A DNA stretch of 64,000 nt from Scolanthus callimorphus (GCA_033964015.1 CM066923.1:23317086-23381085), one strand, 5' to 3'; shown: positions 46,125-57,260, counted from the stretch's first letter. The notes: generated by a model not told the origin, from the letters alone. A program made the numbers and translations.

Positions 46125-46137
46125 TGTTTTATTCAAA
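46125..46137 (+). repeat. 13-bp direct repeat, left (possible target duplication)
   Basis: TGTTTTATTCAAA, identical to 56326-56338. Confidence 0.6.
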
Positions 46138-46169
46138 TATGACGCCTAGACCTAGTGGAGTAGATAGAG

Positions 46170-49100
46170 ACTGATGTGAGCCTCTATTTACTCCACTATG
46201 TCTATGCGCCATATGCACAGCAGTCTCTATCTACTCCACTAGGTCTAGGCGTCATATGTACAGCAGTCTCTATCTACTCCACTAGGTCTAAGCGTCATAT
46301 GTACAGTAGTCTCTATCTACTCCACTAGGTCTAGGCGCCATATGTACAGCAGTCTCTACCTACTCCACTAGGTCTAGGCGCCATTTACACAGCAGTCTCT
46401 ATCTACTCCACTAGGTCTAGGCGTCATATGCACAGCAGTCTCTAGCTACTCCACTAGGTCTAGGCGTCATATGCACAGCAGTCTCTATCTACTCCACTAG
46501 GTCTAGGCGCCATATGCACAGCAGTCTCTATCTACTCCACTAGGTCTAGGCGCCAATTACACAGCAGTCTCTATCTACTCCACTAGGTCTAGGCGTCATA
46601 TGCACAGCAGTCTCTATCTACTCCACTAGGTCTAGGCGTCATATGCACAGCAGTCTCTAGCTACTCCACTAGGTCTAGGCGTCATATGCACATCAGTCTC
46701 TATCTACTCCACTAGGTCTAGGCGTCATATGTACAGCAGTCTCTATCTACTCCACTAGGTCTAGGCGTCATATGTACAGCAGCCTCTATCTACTCCACTA
46801 GGTCTAGGCGTCATATGCACAGCAGTCTCTAGCTACTCCACTAGGTCTAGGCGTCATATGCACAGCAGTCTCTATCTACTCCACTAGGTCTAGGCGCCAT
46901 ATGCACAGCAGTCTCTATCTACTCCACTAGGTCTAGGCGCCAATTACACAGCAGTCTCTATCTACTCCACTAGGTCTAGGCGTCATATGCACAGCAGTCT
47001 CTATCTACTCCACTAGGTCTAGGCGTCATATGTACAGCAGTCTCTATCTACTCCACTAGGTCTAGGCGTCATATGCACAGCAGTCTCTATCTACTCCACT
47101 AGGTCTAGGCGTCATATGTACAGCAGTCTCTATCTACTCCACTAGGTCTAGGCGTCATATGTACAGCAGCCTCTATCTACTCCACTAGGTCTAGGCGTCA
47201 TATGCACAGCAGTCTCTATCTACTCCACTAGGTCTAGGCGCCATATGTACAGCAGTCTCTATCTACTCCACTAGGTCTAGGCGCCATTTACACAGCAGTC
47301 TCTATCTACTCCACTAGGTCTAGGCGTCATATGCACAGCAGTCTCTATCTACTCCACTAGGTCTAGGCGTCATATGCACAGCAGTCTCTATCTACTCCAC
47401 TAGGTCTAGGCGTCATATGTACAGCAGTCTCTATCTACTCCACTAGGTCTAGGCGTCATATGTACAGCAGTCTCTATCTACTCCACTAGGTCTAGGCGTC
47501 ATATGCACAGCAGTCTCTATCTACTCCACTAGGTCTAGGCGCCATACGCACAGCAGTCTCTATTTACTCCACTAGGTCTAGGCGCCATACGCACAGCAGC
47601 CTCTATCTACTTCATTAGGTCTAGGCGTCATATGCACAGCAGTCTCTATCTACTCCACTAGGTCTAGGTGCCATACGGACAGCAGTCTCTATCTACTCCA
47701 CAAGGTCTAGGTGCCATATTCACAGCAGTTTTTATCTACTCCACTAGGTCTAGGCGTCATATGTACGGCAGTCTCTATTTACTCCACTAGGTCTAGGCGT
47801 CATATGCACAGCAGTCTCTATCTACTCCACTAGGTCTAGGCGTCATATGTACGGCAGTCTCTATTTACTCCACTAGGTCTAGGCGTCATATGTACAGCAG
47901 TCTCTATCTACTCCACTAGGTCTAGGTGTCATATGTACAGCAGTCTCTATCTACTCCACTAGGTCTAGGCGTCATATGCACAGCAGTCTCTATCTACTCC
48001 ACTAGGTCTAGGCGTCATATGCACAGCAGTCTCTATCTACTCCACTAGGTCTAGGCGTCATATGTACAGCAGTCTCTATCTACTCCACTAGGTCTAGGCG
48101 TCATATGTACAGCAGTCTCTATCTACTCCACTAGGTCTAGGCGTCATATGCACAGCAGTCTCTATCTACTCCACTAGGTCTAGGCGCCATACGCACAGCA
48201 GTCTCTATTTACTCCACTAGGTCTAGGCGCCATACGCACAGCAGCCTCTATCTACTTCATTAGGTCTAGGCGTCATATGCACAGCAGTCTCTATCTACTC
48301 CACTAGGTCTAGGTGCCATACGGACAGCAGTCTCTATCTACTCCACAAGGTCTAGGTGCCATATTCACAGCAGTTTTTATCTACTCCACTAGGTCTAGGC
48401 GTCATACACACAGCAGTCTCTATCTACTCCACTAGGTCTAGGTGCCATACGGACAGCAGTCTCTATCTACTCCACAAGGTCTAGGTGCCATATTCACAGC
48501 AGTTTTTATCTACTCCACTAGGTCTAGGCGTCATATGTACGGCAGTCTCTATTTACTCCACTAGGTCTAGGCGTCATATGCACAGCAGTCTCTATCTACT
48601 CCACTAGGTCTAGGCGTCATATGTACGGCAGTCTCTATTTACTCCACTAGGTCTAGGCGTCATATGTACAGCAGTCTCTATCTACTCCACTAGGTCTAGG
48701 TGTCATATGTACAGCAGTCTCTATCTACTCCACTAGGTCTAGGCGCCATATGCACAGCAGTCTCTGTCTACTCCACTAGGTCTAGGCGCCATATGCACAG
48801 CAGTCTCTATCTACTCCACTAGGTCTAGGCGCCATATGTACAGCAGTTTCTGTCTACTCCACTAGGTCTAGGCGTCATATGCACAGCAGTCTCTATCTAC
48901 TCCACTAGGTCTAGGCGTCATATGTACAGCAGTCTCTATTTACTCCACTAGGTCTAGGCGCCATATGCACAGCAGTCTCTGTCTACTCCACTAGGTCTAG
49001 GCGTCATATGCACAGCAGTCCCTATCTACTCCACTAGGTCTAGGCGCCATATGTACATCAGTCTCTATCTACTCCACGATGTCTAGGCGTCATATGCACA

Positions 49101-50050
49101 GCAGTCTCTATCTACTCCACTAGGTCTAGGTGTCATATGCACAGCAGTCTCTATCTACTCCACTAGGTCTAGGCGCCATATGCACAGCAGTCTCTATCTA
49201 CTCCACTAGGTCTAGGCGTCATATGTACAGCAGTCTCTATCTACTCCACTAGGTCTAGGCGACATATGCACAGCAGTCTCTATCTACTCCACTAGGTCTA
49301 GGAGTCATATGTACAGCAGTCTCTATCTACTCCACTAGGTCTAGGCGCCATATGCACAGCAGTCTCTATCTACTCCACTAGGTCTAGTCGCCATATGCAC
49401 AGCAGTCTCTATCTACTGCACTAGGTCTAGGCGCCATATGTACAGCAGTCTCTATCTACTCCACTAGGTCTAGGCGTCATATGCACAGCAGCCTCTGTCT
49501 ACTCCACTAGGTCTAGGCGCCATATGCACAGCAGTCTCTATCTACTCCACAAGGTCTAGGTGCCATATGCACAGCAGTCTCTATCTTCTCCACTAGGTCT
49601 AGGCGTCATATGCACAGCAGTCTCTATCTACTCCGCTAGGTCTAGGCGTCATATGCACAGCAGTCTCTATCTACTCCACTAGGTCTAGGCGTCATATGTA
49701 CAGCAGTCTCTATCTACTCCACTAGGTCTAGGCGCCATATGCACAGCAGTCTCTATCTACTCCACTAGGTCTAGGCGTCATATGCACATCAGCCTCTGTT
49801 TACTCCACTAGGTCTAGGCGCCATATGCACGGCAGCCTCTGTCTACTCCACTAGGTCTAGGCGTCATATGCACAGCAGCCTCTATCTACTCCACTAGGTC
49901 TAGGCGCCATATGCACAGCAGTCTTTATCTACTCCACTAGGTCTAGGCGCCATATGTACAGCAGTCTCTATCTACTCCACTAGGTCTAGGCGTCATATGC
50001 AAAGCAGCCTCTATCTACTTCATTAGGTCTAGGCGCCATATGCACAGCAG
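46170..50050 (+). repeat. 43-bp minisatellite, left array (about 90 units)
   Basis: Unit: cagtctctatctactccact, aggtctaggcgtcatatg, tacag. Variants alternate gtcat/gccat, gtaca/gcaca and tctctat/cctctat. A block of variants (catacgcacag, tacttcattagg, catacggacag, catattcacag) recurs at 47543-47740 and 48185-48385, showing a higher-order period of about 645 bp (15 units). One unit at the extreme left (46138-46173) is in the opposite orientation. Confidence 0.95.
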
Positions 50051-50274
50051 TAGATATATTATGAGAGTTGACTATAACGGAAATGCTTGAAAAGTAATCA
50101 GCAGCCAACGTTCCGCAGCCAGCAGCCACAGCCAGAAGCAAACGATCCGGACTAATCAGCAGCCAAAAAGCGAAGTGTCAGCATTTTGTCATTATGAGTC
50201 ATACCGCGTTTTTGAGAAACGCGATGATGTCATATTTTGTTGCTGGAAATAGATTAATATTTTAGAGGACTGGG

Positions 50275-50281
50275 TATAAAA
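50275..50281 (+). promoter_or_regulatory. TATA box of the central gene
   Basis: tataaaa in gggtataaaacgg, about 125 bp upstream of the ATG at 50406. A TGAGTCA motif near 50195 and a gatgatgtca motif near 50223 lie upstream. Spacing fits a start of transcription near 50305. Confidence 0.55.
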
Positions 50282-50405
50282 CGGTTTAGTCATTACGATG
50301 TTTATTTACGCATCATATTGCTACTGATCAGTCTACCGCTGATCTACTGTTTAACGCAAGATTATTACTATCCTCTAAGAGCTCTCGACTTTTACGCGAG
50401 AGAAC

Positions 50406-50927
50406 ATGGAGAACGCTGCACCCAAAACTGTCGGCAAGGTGGTCACGACTGTCAGTGACAAAGTGGACTTCGCAGCACAGAAGAAACTTTGTCTGTTCGC
50501 TTCATATCTCTATGTAGAGATGTATACAAGAAAAATAATGAAAATGGCTAAGGAAGATTGTGAAGGGTGCAAAGAGAACTACGGTAGCCAGCGAGATCAT
50601 ACGTGTCTCATGTACGACACGAAAGAACTGTGAGAGCTCTACTATGACATAGAAGACATTGAATTCAACTTATTTTGATCGCTGATATGTACATGCAGTA
50701 AAGCTGACAAGCTCTTGCTATACAGAAGAACTAAGAAGAATGATCTTTTGCTGGCCAGATATGGATCTTCTAGAAGTGGAGGACGTTTACTTGGAGATGT
50801 GCGTCCCAGACACCCCAATGAAACGAGATTGGTAAATAACATTTGTGACACGATCGAATGTCCTGATAACTGGTCGCCCAAAATGTTTGCTGACTATGCA
50901 GCACTGTTAAAAGATCAATCATTTTAA
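50406..50927 (+). CDS. Central gene 1 of the minisatellite element, unknown function, probable 69-nt intron
   Basis: ATG at 50406 opens 75 codons ending in TGA (50631-50633); a second TGA follows at 50676-50678. Then the same frame continues openly to TAA at 50925-50927. A donor gtgaga at 50630 and an acceptor tacatgcag ending at 50698 define a 69-nt intron (23 codons) that removes both stops and keeps frame, giving about 150 residues. The N-terminal half has a possible zinc-binding pattern, DCEGCKENYGSQRDHTCL (C-x2-C, then H-x-C). The C-terminal half has a basic stretch YRRTKKND and RYGSSRSGGRLLGD. A TATA box lies upstream and AATAAA at 50972 downstream, so it looks like a complete transcription unit. 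I do not recognise the family. Alternatives are stop readthrough or two separate ORFs. Confidence 0.6.
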
Positions 50928-50971
50928 TGTTAAACTATATTTCAGAGTATTGTATAAATATGATGTGGAGT

Positions 50972-50977
50972 AATAAA
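50972..50977 (+). terminator. Poly(A) signal of central gene 1
   Basis: aataaa in gtaataaagagtaaac, about 45 bp after the stop at 50927. Confidence 0.5.
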
Positions 50978-51111
50978 GAGTAAACAAAATTCCCCTGAAT
51001 CAGCGGCCAAAAAGAAACATCGAGTTTTCCCAGCAGTTTTCCCATTAACTACTCAAGTGTCTATCAAAAAAGTTATTAAAAATGCGAGCTACAAGTTGTG
51101 ATATGTAAAAG

Positions 51112-51173
51112 TTGACCCCAAACACATTTGGGGTCAACTTCAAATGAAGCCAGACCTTGGCTTCATTTGAAGC
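51112..51173. repeat. Two adjacent hairpins
   Basis: ttgaccccaa / ttggggtcaa (about 51112-51137) and cttcaaatgaagcca / tggcttcatttgaag (about 51139-51173) are perfect stems with short loops, just before the ORF at 51180. Possible terminator-like, regulatory or replication structure. Confidence 0.65.
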
Positions 51174-51179
51174 CAAGGT

Positions 51180-51467
51180 ATGGGGAAAGATGTACACTTA
51201 CTTAGTGGCGGCAGCAATATTTTTGTTTGTTGTGAAAGACGTACAAGTTTCGCTAAGAAGGAAATTCCTACCAAGAAACGGATCACTTTTGCTTCTGTTG
51301 CTTTTGTAAAAACAACCACCTGATATCCAATCGCGATTTCTAAGACTGGAGAAATTGAGCCGGACAAGCAAGCGCGAATACTGGAGACAATTCTAACAAG
51401 ACACGAACTTGCATTGGATGAATCATTGATCCAGCGATTGGATAGACAAAAACTTAGAAAGCATTGA
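51180..51467 (+). CDS. Central ORF 2 of the minisatellite element, one in-frame TGA
   Basis: ATG at 51180 opens 47 codons (MGKDVHLLSGGSNIFVCCER then Lys-rich KKEIPTKKRITF), stops at TGA 51321-51323, then runs 47 more codons (YPIAISKTGEIEP, then helical ARILETILTRHELALDESL) to TGA at 51465. The composition, rich in Lys, Glu and Gln, looks protein-like, while the 117-codon frame on the opposite strand has the Ser/Leu/Ile bias expected of an antisense shadow. aataaa follows at 51553 and 51575. Either a single nonsense mutation (for example from TGG) or stop readthrough. Family not recognised. Confidence 0.4.
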
Positions 51468-51717
51468 GTTTTCGATTCGCATATGCCCCTCAATGTAAAC
51501 TGATTTTATAATGGGAAGTAAACATTGCGTATCACAGTTTTTTTGTGATGTAAATAAAACTCACTTTAAAAGTCAATAAACCTTCTTTATTAAAGCATTG
51601 ACAAGTACAGACGGATTAACGTGTTGTCAGGGTAACATACTAGCGGTGCTAAACCATACAAAAGTCAAATAAATTATCTTTTCGGCTACAATATGCGATC
51701 TCATTAATGGACATTTC

Positions 51718-51950
51718 CGTGTTTGTTTCTAATTCATCGTCTTCTCATCGAATAATCTCTCTTTCTTACGCGGTTTTTAGAAGCACCATCATGAGAAAAA
51801 GCAATTTGGACACAGTTTCGGCCCTAAAAGATACCAATCTGCCTAAAATTTATTGAAGATCAAGATCACCCCTAAAAGAAACCAAACCAACGTGATTTTA
51901 ACCCCTAAAATATACGACGATCATCCCCCACCCGGGGATGTAGCAACAAT
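51718..51950 (+). repeat. Dispersed repeat inside the central region
   Basis: Close match to 1060-1265 (tctaattcatcgtcttctca, gataccaatctgcctaaaat), ending in gacgatcatccccc. The only part of the centre shared with another place in the window. Confidence 0.75.
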
Positions 51951-52165
51951 GGCTTCGAACAAATGTCGCATCTAACAGGTTGTCCAACAATAAGGTTTAT
52001 ATGTAATCATCTGACCACGAACAGGTAGGACATAGGGCTAAGACCATCGACTTCGTGTCGGGAAAGCTGCAATAATCACACGGTAGTGATTTTGGTTCAC
52101 ATCTACCACGATTTATCTAAAAGCTTCGTGCTCCCCTCTTCAAATTCGTCTTCGCTCATTGATTC

Positions 52166-52513
52166 TTAGTTGGATTCTAAAGATTCGTGTTCCAAGTCTA
52201 TGATTCGTTTCAATACATCCTTATTTTGATGCGTTTTATTAATTCTGAGATCTGCTAAACCCTCGATAAAGGTATTTATTCCTCATCTGATAAGTTCCAA
52301 TAAAGAATCTTTTTAGAAGACACAAATGAACGAAGTAACTCGCGCGCTACATCTTATATTTATCGTAGCATTTCGGCTAACGATGTCTGGTTTTCATTAA
52401 TATCGCTAGGATCGTCACTCTCGGACTCTCTCGGAAGTTTCAGTCTCAGACCCCTCCTCCTCCTGAGAAAACTCCTCACTCTCATCGGTCTCTGAAAATC
52501 TCCTTTTACTCAT
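52166..52513 (-). pseudogene. Decayed ORF 3 of the minisatellite element
   Basis: Minus-strand ATG at 52513 gives MSKRRFSETDESEEFSQEEE, a very acidic Ser/Glu-rich start. A shift of two bases (an extra ag near 52430) breaks it; the alternative frame continues ESESDDPSDINENQTSLAE. Further stops separate DVARELLRSFVSS from FIEGLADLRINK and IIDLEHESLESN. The pattern of protein-like segments in successive frames suggests a once-coding sequence with several lesions. Family not recognised; introns cannot be excluded. Confidence 0.4.
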
Positions 52514-52530
52514 GTTGAGGGAGCTGTGCG

Positions 52531-55500
52531 TATGACGCCTAGACCTAGTGGAGTAGATAGAGACTGCTGTGCATATGACACCTAGACCTAGTGGAGTAGA
52601 TAGAGACTGCTGTGCATATGGCGCCTAGACATAGTGGAGTAGATAGAGACTGCTGTGGATATGACGCCTAGACCTAGTGGAGTAGATAGAGACTGCTGTG
52701 CATTTAGCGCCCAGACCTAGTGGAGTAGATAGAGGCTGCTGTGCATATGGCGCCTAGACCTAGTGGAGTACATAGAGACTGCTGTGTATATGACGCCTAG
52801 ACCTAATGGAGTAGATAGAGACTGCTGTACATATGGCGCCTAGACCTAGTGGAGTAGATAGAGACTGCTGTGGATATGACACCTAGACCTAGTGGAGTAG
52901 ATAGAGACTGCTGTGCATTTAGCGCCCAGACCTAGTGGAGTAGATAGAGGCTGCTGTGCATATGGCGCCTAGACCTAGTGGAGTAGATAGAGACTGCTGT
53001 GTATATGACGCCTAGACCTAATGGAGTAGATAGAGACTGCTGTACATATGGCGCCTAGACCTAGTGGAGTAGATAGAGACTGCTGTACATAAGGCGCCTA
53101 GACCTAGTGGAGTAGATAGAGACTGCTGTACATATGGTGCCTAGACCTAGTGGAGTAGATAGAGACTGCTGTACATATGGCGCCTAGACCTAGTGGAGTA
53201 GATAGAGACTGCTGTACATATGACGCCTAGACCTAGTGGAGTAGATAGAGACTGCTGTACATATGGCGCCTAGACCTAGTGGAGTAGATAGAGACTGATG
53301 CACATATGACGCCTAGACCTAGTGGAGTAGATAGAGACTGCTGTACATATGGCGCCTAGACCTAGTGGAGTAGATAGAGACTGCTGTACATATGGCGCCT
53401 AGACCTAGTGGAGTAGATAGAGACTGCTGTACATATGGCGCCTAGACCTAGTGGTGTAGATAGAGACTGCTGTACATATGACGCCTAGACCTAGTGGAGT
53501 AGATAGAGACTGATGCACATATGACGCCTAGACCTAGTGGAGTAGATAGAGACTGCTGTGCATATGACGCCTAGACATAGTGGAGTAGATAGAGACTGAT
53601 GTACATATGACGCCTAGACCTAGTGGAGTAGATAGAGACTGCTGTGCATATGACGCCTAGACATAGTGGAGTAGATAGAGACTGCTGTGCATATGGCGCC
53701 TAGACCTAGTGGAGTAGATAGAGACTGCTGTGCATATGGCACCTAGACCTAGTGGAGTAGATAGAGACTGCTGTGCATATGACGCCTAGACCTAGTGGAG
53801 TAGACAGAGACTGCTGTGCATATGGCGCCTAGACCTAGTGGAGTAGATAGAGACTGCTGTACATATGACGCCTAGACCTAATGGAGTAGATAGAGACTGC
53901 TGTACATATGACGCCTAGACATAGTGGAGTAGATAGAGACTGCTGTACATATGACGCCTAGACCTAGTGGAGTAGATAGAGACTGCTGTACATATGACGC
54001 CTAGACCTAGTGGAGTAGACAGAGGCTGCTGTGCATATGACACCTAGACCTAATGGAGTAGATAGAGACTGCTGTGCGTATGGCGCCTAGACCTAGTGGA
54101 GTAGATATAGGCTGCTGTGCATATTGCACCTAGACCTAGTGGAGTAGATAGAGACTGCTGTGCATATGACGCCTAGACCTAGTGGAGTAGATAGAGACTG
54201 CTGTGCATATGACGCCTAGACCTAGTGGAGTAGATAGAGACTGCTGTGCATATGACACCTAGACCTAGTGGAGTAGATAGAGACTGCTGTGCATATGACG
54301 CTTAGACCTAGTGGAGTAGATAGAGACTGCTGTGCATATGGCGCCTAGACCTAGTGGAGTAGATAGAGACTGCTGTGCATATGGCGCCTGGACCTAGTGG
54401 AGTAGATAGAGACTGCTGTACATATGACGCCTAGACCTAGTGGAGTAGATAGAGACTGCTGTGCATATGACGCCTAAACCTAGTGGAGTAGATAGAGGCT
54501 GCAGTGCATATGACGCCTAAACCTAGTGGAGTAGATAGAGACTGCTGTGCATATGGCGCCTAGACCTAGTGGAGTAGATAGAGACTGCTGTGCATATGAC
54601 ACCTAGACCTAGTGGAGTAGATAGAGACTGCTGTGCGTATGACACCTAGACCTAGTGGAGTAGATAGAGACTGCTGTACATATGACGCCTAGACCTAGTG
54701 GAGTAGATAGAGACTGCTGTGTATATGACGCCTAGACCTAGTGGAGTAGATAGAGACTACTGTACATATGACGCCTAGACCTAGTGGAGTAGATAGAGAC
54801 TGCTGTACATATGGCGCCTAGACCTAGTGGAGTAGATAGAGACTGCTGTGCATATGACGCCTAGACCTAGTGGAGTAGATAGAGACTGCTGTGCATATGA
54901 CACCTAGACCTAGTGGAGTAGATAGAGACTGCTGTGCATATGACGCTTAGACCTAGTGGAGTAGATAGAGACTGATGCACATATGACGCCTAGACCTAGT
55001 GGAGTAGATAGAGACTGCTGTGCATATGACGCTTAGACCTAGTGGAGTAGATAGAGACTGCTGTGCATATGGCGCCTAGACCTAGTGGAGTAGATAGAGA
55101 CTGCTGTGCATATGGCGCCTGGACCTAGTGGAGTAGATAGAGACTGCTGTACATATGACGCCTAGACCTAGTGGAGTAGATAGAGGCTGCTGTGCATATG
55201 GCACCTAAACCTAGTGGAGTAGATAGAGACTGCTGTGCATATAACGCCTAGACCTAGTGGAGTAGATAGAGACTGCTGTGCATATGACGCCTAGACCTAG
55301 TGGAGTAGATAGAGGCTGCTGTACATATGGCGCCTAGACCTAGTGGAGTAGATAGAGGCTGCTGTGCGTATGACACCTAGACCTAGTGGAGTAGATAGAG
55401 GCTGCTGTGCATATTGACGCCTAGACCTAGTGGAGTAGATAGAGGCTGTTGTACATATGACGCCTAGACATAGTGGAGTAGATAGAGACTGCTGTGCATA

Positions 55501-56052
55501 TGACGCCTAGACATAGTGGAGTAGATAGAGGCTGCTGTGCATATGGCGCCTATAGCTAGTGGAGTAGATAGAGGCTGCTGTACATATGACGCCTAGACCT
55601 AGTGGAGTAGATAGAGGCTGCTGTGCGTATGGCGCCTATACCTAGTGGAGTAGATAGATGCTGCTGTACATATGCCACCTAGACCTAGTGGAGTAGATAG
55701 AGGCTGCTGTGCGTATGGCGCCTAGACCTAGTGGAGTAGATAGAGGCTGCTGTGCGTATGGCGCCTAGACCTAGTGGAGTAGATAGAGGCTGCTGTGCAT
55801 ATGACGCCTAGACCTAGAGGAGTAGATAGAGGCTGCTGTGCATATGACACCTAGACCTAGTGGAGTAGATAGAGGCTGCTGTGCATATGACGCCTAGACC
55901 TAGTGGAGTAGATAGAGACTGCTGTGCGTATGACGCCTAGACCTAGAGGAGTAGATAGAGGCTGCTGTGCATATGACGCCTAGACCTAGTGGAGTAGATA
56001 GAGACTGCTGTACATATGGCGCCTAGACCTAGTGGAGTAGATAGAGACTGCT
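52531..56052 (-). repeat. 43-bp minisatellite, right array (about 80 units, opposite orientation)
   Basis: Units read gcctagacctagtggagtag on the plus strand, the complement of the left array. It resumes briefly at 56258-56325 after a 200-bp insertion. Confidence 0.95.
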
Positions 56053-56257
56053 ACAAATAGATTCAAGAATTTCGTGACGAACAAATACGCGAGTTGTATC
56101 AAACGCGAATAAGTTTGCTATTGTATATACTTGTAAACCGCACTGTTTTTGTATTTTGTGTAATGCTGCTATGATCCTGACCAGGCCTGTAATTCAGCCG
56201 CTGCTGCAAAAGGTCATAAAATAAACTACTTGTCTATCTATCGATCTGTCTATCTAT
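56053..56257 (+). mobile_element. LINE 3' tail inserted in the right array
   Basis: Unique 205 bp ending ggtcataaaataaactac and then (TCTA)n, the typical end of a 5'-truncated non-LTR insertion. The tail abuts a minisatellite unit. Confidence 0.55.
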
Positions 56258-56325
56258 CTGGAGTAGATAGAGGCTGCTGTGCATATGACGCCTAGACCTA
56301 GTGGAGTAGATAGAGACTGCTGTGT

Positions 56326-56338
56326 TGTTTTATTCAAA
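56326..56338 (+). repeat. 13-bp direct repeat, right (possible target duplication)
   Basis: TGTTTTATTCAAA, identical to 46125-46137 and directly abutting the last minisatellite unit. Confidence 0.6.
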
Positions 56339-57260
56339 ACTATCGTTTTTCCTAATAAGTTTCATTGTAATAATGACATGATGAGTAGGCGGAAAATTTG
56401 TATAGAGCTTGCGCTCGTCAAAGTGAGGCCATCTTGTTTATGCTAGCGTCAAACATATTCGAGAAACTAGCTTTTGCACCAGAACCAAACTTTCACAAAT
56501 TCATTCTTGCATTGAAACCAACCTATTTTTCCAAGTTTCATCGACTGACAAAAATTGTGTTGGTATATTTTGAGGGCCATTTATACCTTCACTCGACATG
56601 AAATCGAGCTTTGTCTACTCCTGAAGTTCTATTATGCGAAACTTCTTTTGCTAGGCGGTCTTGACCGCAAAAATAAATCTAGTTTACACGGAGCATGAAA
56701 ATTTGCCAGGAATGCGACGTTTGCGCTTGACGTTTGCGCAAACTCGCAAGCCTGCCCTCTTTGCTGCGCCCGCATTCATTTGTCAACGTCGACCAATTTC
56801 CCACCTGCTGACATGATGGCTATACAGAACGTTCAGTGTGCTATTGTTCTCCACAGAAACTCGAGTTCTTTATAGCTTTCGCTCACCTGGGCTACACAAG
56901 GCTATACCCGGCCACCTTTACGTAAAATGAGACGGCACACCTGAAGCGAAAGACGAAAACATTAAACCTTTAAAACTGGAAACAAATAGGTACGCATGGC
57001 GTACGGGAAGCTATTTGCATGGCTTTCGTTCGCTCTATAGTGCGCACAGGTAGGATGATAGGAACGGCCGCATGATCTATAGCGGTGAGGAAGGAGAGGA
57101 AGGATGTCAGGTATCTGGAATATATGTTTCTTGACAGCTTACCCCGGCCTCCCTCCTTAACTGAACACTCATAATGTCCGCTATCCTTCCACATGTACAC
57201 GCAATAGCAAGGCCAATAAATTTCGCCAAAATTGTCAACTTACAGACGTTCAAAACATCC
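56339..57260. other. No gene recognised; contains a repeat copy
   Basis: 56846-57020 is a third copy of the sequence tandemly duplicated at 25064-25307. The rest shows no supported exon. Confidence 0.45.

Larger units (their letters stand above)
46138..56325. mobile_element. 10.2 kb structure: two opposed 43-bp minisatellite arrays around a gene-bearing centre, 13-bp direct flanks
   Basis: Left array (46170-50050) and right array (52531-56052) consist of the same 43-bp unit in opposite orientation. The 2.5 kb between them is unique and holds at least two ORFs with poly(A) signals and one decayed ORF. TGTTTTATTCAAA occurs immediately outside both ends (46125-46137 and 56326-56338). Known precedents for inverted ends made of tandem repeats are Foldback-type elements; those have shorter target duplications. 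Whether this is one transposed element or an array with an internal inversion cannot be settled from one copy. No transposase, integrase or polymerase is recognisable. Confidence 0.6.

Noticed and set aside
51140..51493. 117-codon minus-strand ORF
   Set aside because: Ser/Leu/Ile-rich composition fits the antisense of the Lys/Glu-rich plus-strand ORF 51180-51467.
46170..56052. CRISPR array
   Set aside because: Units are contiguous 43-bp tandem repeats with no unique spacers, no cas genes, and the genome is eukaryotic.
46138..56325. Maverick/Polinton or herpesvirus-like integration
   Set aside because: No recognisable polymerase, integrase, protease, packaging ATPase or capsid gene in the 2.5 kb centre.
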